DNA from: Dermanyssus gallinae
Taxonomy: Eukaryota; Arthropoda; Arachnida; Mesostigmata; Dermanyssidae
Assembly (NCBI GenBank): GCA_003439945.1
Contig: QVRM01002212.1
Location: 35,274-99,273, forward strand
DNA: 64,000 nucleotides
Direction of reading: 5' to 3'
Positions 20,479 through 30,873 of this stretch are shown here, in pieces. Every line of letters starts with the position of its first letter. The first letter of the stretch is position 1. The notes below the pieces were generated by a model. That model saw only the letters and a program-made list of their open reading frames with translations, did not search any database and was not told the origin of the DNA. The position numbers were made by a program, and so were the translations under genes.

Positions 20479-21389
20479 CTTAGTGTTGCTGTTGTGCTCA
20501 GTGATACTCGGTAATCACTACTACTTTTAGGGACAAGAAGAAGAAGAAAAAGACGAAGAAAAAAATGAAGCTGGGTGGTGCGCGTTAGGGCAAAACGGGG
20601 GTGACTAGCTAGCGGCGCATGTAGTTCGCGCAAGTGACGAAAAATGACGACGAATAACGCTATGTCGAACCGCAGCAGCAGCAGCACCACCACCATTACC
20701 ATTGCCACTACTCCGCATGCGAATTGCCAAACGCAAACGTATCACACCTGCGGCCGGGGGCCCTCCTCATATGGACGGCTTGGTCGCTTGTCTAGCCTGG
20801 TCGGTCGGTCGGTTGCCTGCCCTTCTGCCCTTCTGCCTGCCTGCCTGTCTAGGCCTAGCCGAACCCCCGAACTCGGCTGGTCGGCTGGCACCCCCTGTCT
20901 CTGGAAACATGTTTCGGAGAACTAGCGGTCGAAGCACGTCGCAACGATAATGGCCGACGAATGGCGAACCACGAACAACTCAAACTCTGCTCACAGCACG
21001 AGCATTCATCAGCAGACCGAGCTTCGTTGACCTTCCGCCTCATCTGTCCCCGCCGTGTCATCATCGAGCACCGTACCCCGTCATCACCGCCCGGTGAATG
21101 ACCAAGGAGTTTGACGGGCGGCCCCGGCAGCGGCGGAAGCGCCACCACCGCCGTGTGAGGTTCGGCTATGGTCGAGGTATTCGCGGAAGAGGAGGAAAAG
21201 TAAACGCGTGAAATGCAAAGAAGTGATGAAGCCGATGGCGACTGCTAACGCTATACGCCGACGGATGACACATTGATGGCGGAAAACATCACTACAAGCT
21301 TTGTGTACAACATCAAGCGTTGTCTGCTGTGCCATTGGCTATCGAGGGGCGGCTGCGACAAAGATGAAGGCGACGACGACGACAACAAC

Positions 21390-21423
<34 letters not shown>

Positions 21424-21660
21424 TCACATCAACAGCAAGAACAACAACGACGGTCAACATTATGACCGCTAATTGCAGGTCGTTCTCGGTCGACGTGTGA
21501 TACACAGCGTGCGCACGGTGGTGGCACCGTTATGGGGGCGCTCGAATCCAAAGCGAAGAGAGAGACGGCTGGTTGATCGGCCACTGACGACACCGAGCTG
21601 CAGCCAGGAGGCCGCTCGGAGATCAGGCGGACGGACGTGTAAATGTGTAAATAAAAACAA
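19680..21660. other. GC-rich island with triplet runs
   Basis: CpG-rich DNA with GCGGCGG/GCTGCT blocks near 20070-20140, a GTGCGTGC/GT run at 20385-20413 and a (TA)n tract at 20437-20474. AAC/GAC runs lie at 21370-21430, and TCGGTCGG/CTGCCTGC repeats at 20795-20850. Long low-complexity ORFs overlap on both strands. It looks like a promoter/5' UTR region of an unplaced gene, but no exon could be defined. Confidence 0.35.
20437..20474. repeat. (TA)n microsatellite
   Basis: About 19 TA units next to a GT-rich tract. Confidence 0.95.
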
Positions 21661-21772
21661 CAAAGAGGAACTGGTTAACCTTCAAACGGGGATGTGTGCT
21701 TATTTGTTTGCATGCGTTTATTTACGCTCGCGTTGCATCTGTAAGGCGGGCATTCACTAACTATATATTAAT

Positions 21773-21823
21773 ATGAGTTAATCATGTAAGAATTAAGAGT
21801 GGTGAATGATACCATATATATGT

Positions 21824-21874
<51 letters not shown>

Positions 21875-21921
21875 GGTATCATTCACCACTCTTAATTATT
21901 ACATGACTATCTCACATTCAT
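21773..21921. mobile_element. Foldback (MITE-like) hairpin with (TA)n loop
   Basis: Left core arm 21791-21816 (starting AATTAAGAGTGGTGAATGAT) and right core arm 21872-21897 are exact reverse complements over about 26 bp. Pairing extends outward with mismatches (ATGAGTTAATCATGTAA against ATGTAATAATT). The loop is a (TA)n tract of about 50 bp. No coding capacity. Confidence 0.75.
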
Positions 21922-21924
21922 ATA

Positions 21925-22837
21925 AGCACGTTGTGTTTGCAGGAACGGCCACTAATACTAGGAATTAGATCATTCTTGTTATTGTAATATTAGCATTGCT
22001 TAATTTCTTTAATTATGCATTAAACTAGTATTTGCCAATTAATTTATATTAATAGGTAATATAAGATATTAACAATCCTGGAAATATTAGATGTACAATT
22101 ACAATATTGCCTATTTCAATAAGGTATCTGTGTATCTGTTAGCTGCAACAGATTCATTGAAACAATATTGTCTAACTCCTATCCGAGTCTGCAAAACATT
22201 TTGCTGTGCGAGAGCTGCCATGTAACTCGGGTCTAGACAACGATTATTAATATTGTTCGAATAGAGCTCTTAGAGCCTTTACTGTTCTTCGCACAATCAT
22301 CCACCTCGCACCATCTTGCATAATTTATTTTACTACACACGATTCGCACCAAGCATTGACTCTAATTGTGCAGTGATAATAGAATGGCTGCATTTCCTTA
22401 CGTTGTTGCTTTTTCCTGTATTGTGTGAGGCATCTACTTGTTTCTCCTTCTTGTTCGGGTTCTATTTAAATGTCTTAGAATGGTAGGTGCAACCAAAGGT
22501 TTGTGGTATCACAGGCATACATCGAGACGGGGCGGCTTAAACTCATGACGGCCATGAGAACTTCCGATTAGGGAGCGCAATTTGCACAATTTAGGGGCAC
22601 GTACGTGAAAATTATGTTTTTCTTGCTGCATAGGTTTACATCTACTTTGCCAAGATTCAATAAAAAAGTAATTGTCGGTTTACATTAACCGAGGTACTGT
22701 TATAGGCTAAGAAAAGTAATACGATAATATAATGCCAAAGAATCCAGAAGTTGTTCAAGATTAAGAAATGTAGATGCGTTGTAAAACTAAACCATTGTCG
22801 CCCTTAAATAAGTAAACAGGAGTATTTATAGCAAGAC

Positions 22838-22840
<3 letters not shown>
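21925..22840. other. AT-rich spacer
   Basis: No exon or transposon recognised. Confidence 0.4.

Positions 22841-22892
<52 letters not shown>
22841..22892. repeat. (TA)n microsatellite
   Basis: About 25 TA units adjoining the mariner's left end, consistent with TA target preference. Confidence 0.95.
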
Positions 22893-22897
<5 letters not shown>

Positions 22898-23930
22898 TGT
22901 TCAATAAGTGCGTAGCGTTAATTAAAACAAAAACAATAATTACAACAATAAATTAATAAATATTTGTATTCTCCGTTACTGTTCATGAACTCCTCCCACT
23001 TTTCGACCAATATGTTGATTCCGTTCCGCTAGAAATAACCCGGTCTGGTCTCAAAAAGTTGCTGAGCTAGTTTTTTTGAGGTTTCCCTCATATGATTTGT
23101 CATAGAGCGGAAAATATGTTAGTCTGTTGGGGCAAGGTCCGAAGAATTCAGTGGTTGCTGAAGACCCTCTCATTCGAGCTTCTGGAGTGCGGTTTTGACT
23201 ACTTACGCGATATGGAGTCTGGCGCTGTCGTGAAGCAATATCGTTTGGCCTTATCGATCGAACCTTTTCAGTCGAATAGCCGAATTTCTGCGGTGCAGTT
23301 GGGCAATGTAGAGCTCCTTGTTGACCGTAGCGTCATTTCTAAGCGTTTCCCAATGCACCGTATCTTCACGCGTGTTGCTCGTTTTTTTTGTTAAGCTCGA
23401 GAGACATTTAAGCTCCGAGTTTTTGAGTAAAGCCAATTGACTGAAGGTGGTTCAAGATTGTCATCGCACTGCAGTCCAAGTTATCGGCCAATTCGCGAGT
23501 TTTTTTGGCAATCGTCCTCTTTCAAAAGCGCTTTCAGACGTTCTTCGTCGAATTCAGAAGGTATTCCGCTACGAGGCATATCGTCCAGATTAAAGTCGTC
23601 TTTTTGGGCTTCGCAAATAATTTTTGTGCAGTGACTCACCTAAGACATCGTTTCCGTACACTTTGCAAATGTCCGAAGTGAGTTTGACAGTCTTTTTACC
23701 TTCTCGATGAAAAGCGAAGAAAAGTCGAAAATGCCGATTTTTGCCTCCTGTGTATTCCATTCCTAAGCCTAAAAAATGATAAAAAACTATTATTCAGAAA
23801 AAGAGAAAAAACATCGTTTTGTAGAGCAGGAACATCTCAAACACATATAAACATTATGTCAAACAACAACATTAATTGTTGTGAAATAAAAGAAACATAA
23901 AACGCTACGAACTTATTACACGGCCTAATA
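22893..23930 (-). pseudogene. Decayed mariner-family transposon (copy 1)
   Basis: About 1.03 kb with inverted ends: left GTTGTTCAATAAGTGCGTAGCGTT, right reading inward GCCGTGTAATAAGTTCGTAGCGTT. The minus strand gives, in order: MEYTGGKNRHF and ICKVYGND (N-terminal helix-turn-helix); RSGIPSEFDEERLKALL (linker and second HTH); QPLNSSDLAPTD (third catalytic Asp region, usually SPDLAPxD); and INILVEKWEEF with NSNGEY at the C-terminus. Transposases of this family cut and paste DNA at TA sites with a D,D34D triad. Several frameshifts and stops show it is dead. Confidence 0.8.
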
Positions 23931-24547
23931 TATTGCGCAGCGTCGATTGTTTTCTACTATAAAGTTAGCATTTTCTTGCTTTTTGGCGCTCGAATTTGGT
24001 TAGGTTTCGCAGATGACTACCCTTATCAGAAAAGCCTTCTCATGCTTAAATGGCGTGGATATGAAGGTACTTGTCAGAGTGGCATCGGCGTGGCAGTGTA
24101 ATGAAGATGGCTTGCTGTTCTACTGACGTGAGCATGATAATAGCTCGATTTCGGCACAACAAACAACGAGAATACGCCAATGACCGGTTCTCTGTGTAAC
24201 TTAGCAGCAAACTTTTAAATTATAGTTTGTTAAAAATACAATAGCTCCCAATACCCTTTTCAAGCCCGCAATTAACGGAGACGGCAACGTTTCTAAATCT
24301 GATAATACATTTAGCTGTATGTGTAGCTGTTTAAGTGTATACTAAACCAAATTGTTCATTATAGAAGTCGGATGCTGCCAACTCGTTTTTTATGTATAAC
24401 ACAACGAGAAAAACGTTGTGGTAGTAGAAGACTAGTTAAATATAACCAATTACGCTGGAGGAATTTGCCGACGAAAATTTCAAAGCGTGGCTCGACCTAA
24501 AGAAGCGTAAACCGTTGCAGCCGTTTGCTGGCGGACTATAAACTTAC

Positions 24548-24726
24548 CAGTGAGTGCATAATTACGTGAGACTCCTTTCGTGTTGTTATCGTCTACCACT
24601 AGCTGGGCTTTATCAAAACTAAGACTCAACTGAGAGTTATTAAATGGACATTTTACAATGAATTTGATGGCGGCACCCAAACTACACGTGGGATAGATAA
24701 CTTGATTACCACGATCGAGCTGCACA
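24548..24726 (-). CDS. Orphan exon of an unidentified gene
   Basis: The minus-strand frame is open for 59 codons and ends at a consensus donor CACTG|GTAAGT. A candidate acceptor is TTCTCTCTTAACATTCTTAAG just upstream; TGTGCAG six bases later is an alternative. The encoded segment alternates hydrophobic and polar residues like beta strands (SLGAAIKFIVKCPF, LSLSFDKAQLVVDD). It is loosely reminiscent of trafficking-complex (Gryzun/TRAPPC11-type) or other Ig-like beta domains, but I do not recognise the family. Phase would be 1 at both ends. No neighbouring exon was found, so it could be an exon of a gene with very long introns or a relic. Confidence 0.45.
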
Positions 24727-25440
24727 CTTAAGAATGTTAAGAGAGAATGCCCCCAAAAATATAGCCGTTTGCGTTGTAACGCTTTGACAGAGCAGACAAA
24801 TTAAAGGAGCAATTTAATAAGCGCATATCTTGTGCTTACTTAGAAATCAGAAAATGTGGTTAAATATTTCATATTTTCGGCATACACGCGTGTGTCTCGT
24901 CATTTCATAAACTATGAGTTACATTTTTGATTGTATGTTTTCTTTCTAAAAACGGAGCAATTGGTGTGGCCCTTGACTACTTTCAAGTGTTTTCATTACC
25001 ATTAGAAGGCGTGTTGTAATACGACAGCTCGAAGCTGCTTGTGTCAGACCTTATTAGATTTGTTGAACTACAAAAGGCCGAGCGGTACATTTATATATAT
25101 TTATATATATATATATATTTAGTGCAGACTGAATAGTGCCATAGTGGTCAATCCTCCGCGTACGTGGTTGTGTGGAGGTGCTACATGCGTTTCTGGAGAA
25201 AATGTTCTATACACAATATATGTTGCAACTACTGCGTAGAGGCAATAATATTTTCTGTCTAGCAGTGGAAGTAAAATATAAATATGCATACTGTCATAAA
25301 CGTCATGATAGCCAGACAACAGGCAATGCTTGTTTGTTCCCTTTTTTGGGGGACTGTTTTAGAACTGCATATGTACGTTAAAACGATTGGTAAAGTCGGG
25401 TAAGTTTCACAAGGTCGCTGGCCGTTGGTTGTGCTTTTTT

Positions 25441-25565
25441 CTAATCTGAATTACGTGTGGTTGCATTTGGTCCATACATTTGATGAGTGGGTCGTAAGAC
25501 AGATTCCAAGCTCCAGTACAAGGTCGAGCTCCCGAAATCGTCAGATGCCATTTCGAACAATAACA
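25441..25565 (-). pseudogene. Decayed copy of the acid-lipase last exon
   Basis: The minus strand reads LFEMASDDF, then LDLVLELG, then after a shift NLSYDPLIKCMDQMQ. These align in order with VWDYEVPSDSF, LDFVLGVEA and LVYDPLIKHMDQMR of the intact gene's final exon at 28380-28582. The catalytic His (VHLDF in the intact gene) is lost (GELDL here), and a frameshift interrupts the frame. LINE family-A copy 1 begins about 100 bp away. Best read as the remnant of a tandem lipase duplicate. Confidence 0.65.
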
Positions 25566-25661
25566 GAGTACCTAAGTAGTGAGTAAACCCTAAAATTATG
25601 GAGCTATTAAAAAGCTGATAATGAGACTTCCGTGCTGCACCACTAACTATAAAGCCATAAA

Positions 25662-27850
25662 GATGAATCAAACACCGAGACAAACAGTCACACTCGACAT
25701 AATTCGCTTTGAATAAGCACATTACACAATATGCAACCACAAAAAATATTTTTACAAGGAATTCTAAGCAGCATTTGTTACAACGCCCAGCAACAAGTGA
25801 GGTAACACGCTCTAAGATATACACGCCAACGAAGCGATCCACTCATACAGCATCTTCTAATTACACAAAGGCAATCGGTAAAAACGCAGTAGATAAATAT
25901 AACTGTTCAATATGGGTAGGTTATCCCCTATCCAAAGCACTAACAATTCCAATTTAGGAGATGCCTAGATCACCGGTCTGATTCACACTGTGAAATAAAA
26001 AGCAATTTGCTTACCTTGCGAGCGAACTGGTGCTTTGATCAGGTATATAATAGTTTTGAGAATGCAGGTTTTGGTTTCGGGGAGGTGGCATACTGAGGGC
26101 ACTGCGAAAGTTGTTGCACGCCTAGGTTATGATCGATTTGGGGTAGGAACTAGTGAAGGCGCAATCTCCGTGGGTACAATATCCCAAGAAATTGTACATG
26201 CTACTATAGATACCCGCAGCGTGCATATTTTTTCCACCTTAAATAGGTCATATCAAACTAAAAACAATCACGCACCAAATCCCCTCGTCTTCTAGAAAAA
26301 TAGCTCTAATTTCGTATTACTCTAACTCTCCGGAGAATTCTATCAAAGGCATCACCCTAGAGAAGAAACCCGTAGGATAACAATGGTAGGAATGCGGCCT
26401 TGTACACCAGAAGTCAGTCCTCTGTGGGGACCCTAATTAATTTCATTCTACGCAGCGCCGCTCTCACAGCATAGCACATGGGTACAATATATTCTATGTA
26501 GGGAGGAGCCTCAGGCACCTGGCGGTCGGCAAGAGATCAATGTCCCGTAGCTCGAGTAGGAGGTTGTCAGGTACGTCCAGTAGCCTCGATGATGAAGGAT
26601 TTCGGCATTGACAACTAAACCGAACGTATTTAAAGGCCAATTGCCTTGTTAACATTTAGGAGAGACTAGTTCAAGTCTGTATGAAATTTTCGATAATACA
26701 TTTCGAAGAGTAGCAGTCAGCAAAAGCTATAGTAGAACCAAGATTTAGCCCCTGAATTCTTAGAACAAGGTTCAGAAAGATAAGAAACAGAAAAGGCCAA
26801 TCAATGTCAATCTGCTGCCACGAGGATTCCATCTTGGACCAGATAGTACCACCCGCCCCGGATCTAGACCAAGCAACAGCTGGCGCAGAGCAACCTAGCT
26901 GAGCGAGCATCAGAAACAAGAACGAATGGTCAAGAAAGTTGAAAGCAGCCAAGAAAGACTGCAACGGAAAACGTGTGTGCCTTGATCGAATCTGACACCC
27001 GCTGCCATACGTGAGCCAGGACTAGGTCAGTCGACCTACGTTTGCGAAAGCCGAACTGGTTAGACGATAGGAAATTGATCGACTATAAGTATCGATTGAG
27101 CCTGATCAACACCAGTTTCTCAATGAGTTTTGAGATAAATTCAACGACTGAAATCGGCCTATATATGTATAAGTTTTATTTATCATTCCTTGTGGAATAT
27201 CTTTTGAATCTGATGCGCTCGCCGTGTAGTATTTCATACAGCGTGCAACTGGCTTTGTATAAATTTATATTATTACCAATATTATTACCAATATTATTAC
27301 TATGGTATCATTATATGTATTTTAACAAATATTCTCGTCTGTCGTGCATTCATACTATTAATTGGATTATCACGATTGTTATATCACTACCTCATTACAC
27401 AATAGTTTGTTATAGCGAGGTAGTGATATAATATACAAGCTTACAATCTATGCCATTTCCATAGCCTGCATTTATCTCTTGCCATAATGGTTTATCAACG
27501 AAACCTAATGCCTCGGCTAGGGACACTGTTCTCACTCCTCCTAACTCGTCGCACTTCAGCACGATTCCTAGGCACTTCAGCCTATAATTTGCGGCACGGT
27601 TTCATTCACCCTTCTTCTTAAATAAAGAAAATGCGCTGTATCCTCCAGCCGTGCTGGGAATATTCCAGACTCCAACCAACGAGTTATTATGGAAGTCAGA
27701 GGTTCTGCAATCCAACGAGCTGCTATCAACAAATTTACAGGCATACCTATAACACCGGCTACAGTTTGCCTTAAGACTAAACAAGATAGCAAGAACCACG
27801 GTAACAGAGACAGCGGAAAGTAAAAATATCTTATTAATTTTTTCCAGACT
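25662..27850 (-). mobile_element. LINE family A (CR1/jockey group), copy 1
   Basis: It aligns along its length with copy 2 at 46335-48765 in the same orientation. Visible on the minus strand are an RT N-terminal piece (IAEPLTSIITRWLESGIFPARL, then a shifted NYRP region), the segment LNLGSTIAFAD before the catalytic motif, and the 3' UTR starting near 25980. The 3' end reads CTCGGTGTTTGATTCATC. Motifs are interrupted by stops and shifts. A 420 bp foreign segment at about 27165-27590 splits the RT domain. Confidence 0.75.
27165..27590. mobile_element. Insertion inside LINE copy 1, with hairpin
   Basis: This block is absent from the otherwise collinear LINE copy 2, so it inserted after that LINE. 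It contains a perfect 15 bp stem TTATATCACTACCTC (27379-27393) and its reverse complement (27417-27431) with a 23-base loop. No coding frame of a known transposase was seen. Identity unknown. Confidence 0.55.
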
Positions 27851-28009
27851 TCATCAAGTAAGGTTCAGGGTTATTATTTATTTTTCCGACCTTATCAAGT
27901 AGGCTTAAATCAGGGTAAATATAAACGCCGTGATGTTTAAATATACGGGCGAGAACAGCCTAGACAGAACAAGATCAATTGATTTTTCATGACGGAGGAG
28001 ATATATATT

Positions 28010-28013
<4 letters not shown>

Positions 28014-28061
<48 letters not shown>
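28014..28061. repeat. (TA)n microsatellite
   Basis: About 23 TA units between the LINE and the lipase 3' end. Confidence 0.95.
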
Positions 28062-28063
<2 letters not shown>

Positions 28064-28379
28064 CACACATTTAAACAATTAAAAGTATGACAGAAGCAAA
28101 TTGCAACAAAAACAAAATAAAACAATTAAAACAGAAGCAATGCCACTATGTTAGCCCTCCATTTGCAAATGGTTGAAATTGATTCTTCTGAGGCAAAGAA
28201 CAAGGTAATTATTGCTATAGATTGTTTATACCTTAAATTAATTACCGAGGTAGTGAACAAACAAAATGAATACCAACTAGATGATATACAATCGCACGCA
28301 GGATTGTAATCCTTGCGAACTGTATGTATTGTAATATACATGAATTATAAATACATACATATTTCTTTTGCCTTTTTTC

Positions 28380-28582
28380 CTATTTCGTCCATGTCAGGAT
28401 TTCCTGTTGTCGCATTTGATCCATGTGTTTAATAAGTGGGTCGTAGACGAGCCTGCGAGCTTCAACGCCGAGTACAAAATCGAGGTGGACAAAACTATCA
28501 GACGGCACCTCGTAGTCCCACACCACCGACCGAAGGGACTTCCGCAGTACTGCAACATCGTCAGGATTACCGAAGTAATCAC
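28380..28582 (-). CDS. Lipase exon 9 (catalytic Asp and His, stop)
   Basis: The acceptor is GATTAATTCCAG. It encodes residues 371-436 plus TAG, and contains Asp371 and His402, 31 residues apart (29 in gastric lipase). The tail is RLVYDPLIKHMDQM, typical of the family end. Confidence 0.9.
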
Positions 28583-30832
28583 CTGGAATTAATCAGTGGT
28601 GCAAAATGATGCAATAGATAACTCAAAGCGGGTAGCGTGGCGCCCAACAAACTGTTGGTAGTGCACTCTGAGTACCTATTGACGCAGAGAAATAGCGGCG
28701 CCACGTGGGTCACGATCACAAATTCTTTAAACGATTTGGATCGCGACACTATTGTCGCAATGTCTTCTTTGCCACTAAACGTAAAGCTACAAACGGAATC
28801 CTTGAGCTCTCTTATCCTTAACCGGTAGCTCTTATTTATGTAGTACCACCACGGTAGTCCATTACCTTTACAGTTACGTTATCTGTTCAATTTAAATGGA
28901 AAGTCAGATAGCATACTTGTAATTTGCAGAGGCAACTCTTACAGTTATTTGCTACGCATTTTAATACACCAAACTTACGGCACCGTTTCGTGCTTGCTGC
29001 TTTGCAGCAGTGCTTTGTACTCCACTACTATACAATACATATATAGAGTTTGCATTGTTTAGTCATATACGGGGTCAACTAAAATACGTTTTCCGCATAT
29101 TCTTCCGCGTTATGGCGAACACGATCACTTCGGTGGCACGACATGCGTACCCAAAGAGGGAGCTGCGTGAAGCTATTTTGTATAACTTCTACCGGAATGC
29201 TTTGAGTTTCGAAGAGCTTCGATCGAGCATTGGGGATGAAGCTCTGTCCTTAAGGAGTGCGTATAGATAGGACGAAAAAGTTCCCTCGACCTTTGAATGT
29301 GTACTGCAAACCCCGTAAACGAGATTCACAAATTGTAACGGATGAAAGAAATTGGCCCAGATGAATGCTGAAATTGATGAAAACACGAACATAATATAAG
29401 CATCGCTAGAGGAAACTTTGCCCTTGAGCGCCCCCTCCCTTGCCACAATTGTCACAGGGCGAAAAAGACGCGAGTATCTCTCTGGCCCGAGGACTTGGGC
29501 TAACATCCAACGAGGACCGGCCTTTTCTGTTCTCGAAACTCGTCACAGGTGATGAGGCTTGAGTACCTTTTAACGATACTGTACTCAAGTCTCAGAGCTT
29601 GCAGTGGTCATGCGTTGCAGCGCTTCCAACCACAAAGATGAAGCTCTAACGGTCGGCTGGCAAGGAGATGGTCGCCATCCTTTTATAGCCAGGAGTGAAA
29701 TGATTGCTATGCTATCAAACTGGAATAATGGGAGAATGATTCTATAACGATTGCTCTACTACAGAATTGCTACGAAAGGTTTTACTGTGCCTACTGCTAG
29801 AGGAGTTTTATAACGCCTCTTATACGATGATTCCTCCACCACGAGAATAAGCCAGCCTTTGCCTAATCCCCGTCTTTGGGGTCCAGCTGGTGAAGCACGC
29901 TTATTTGTCGCACTTGGGACGGCACGATTTATTCCTCCTTCCGAGAACGCATATCATGTATTTTAATTTCGTGCAAGGATAAAACCTGGCTAGAATCCTA
30001 CCTTTGCTGTAGAGTAGAGCGATGGGCGTCGTGATCTTTAGTGTCTCGTACTTTGGCGGTATCGGGGTTCCGTATCTGAACAATGATATCCAAAAACACA
30101 CACACACGTCAATTAATAAATCTATTTAGGTAATTGTATAGCCCATTTAACGTCTTCCTTTGCTACGCACACTTTCATGCTTCCGTTTATGTATATTGGG
30201 TATCCTATGTAAGGGATCATACATTCATCGTAGTCGAGAGGAACGAGCACATTCTGCCGTACTAAAACTCAACGCTTGTCAATGCAAAAGCATCACTAAA
30301 TTCTGAACTGTAGAGGAAAAAATCACAACGCAGGTTTTCTGTTATCGTCTCATGGCCGTAGCAGATCGTCATATTTCTGTTCGTAACCGTTTGCCATGAA
30401 ATTTTTTTTGCTCGCACGCACTAAAGGAGTGTGTTTATTAATTTAGTACATTTGATAATCGGGGTAGCTCAACACCTTAGAGCTACGTCAGTGGCGGTGG
30501 CAGCGACATTAAGACGTACCTCGCCAGGTTTTTGTCGCGTCCATAGTCGAAATGGCGAAAGTTGGATACGCGTATGAACTGGCCGAACTGAGCGACATTC
30601 TTCCTAGAGGCGCCCGATGGAATATGTGCCAAATAGACTGGTAGCCGTGTCTTGAAAAGCCACAAGCACAACATCAATTTATTTGCATGCAGACAAGAAA
30701 GTTAGCATTAAAAGCAGGCACCGATTTTACTGAACGAGTGATTAGCAATAACTCGCCGAAGCTTGCCAACACTATATAGTTCCCAGGACAATCGTAGTTG
30801 TACGTGCAGCGCCCTATTTATGCCAGTCACAT

Positions 30833-30873
<41 letters not shown>

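Noticed and set aside
20644..20950. Coding exons in the GC-rich island
   Set aside because: Overlapping frames in all directions, simple-repeat peptides and no consistent splice phases.
29189..29506. 105-codon minus-strand ORF in lipase intron 8
   Set aside because: It is the antisense shadow of a plus-strand mariner remnant.
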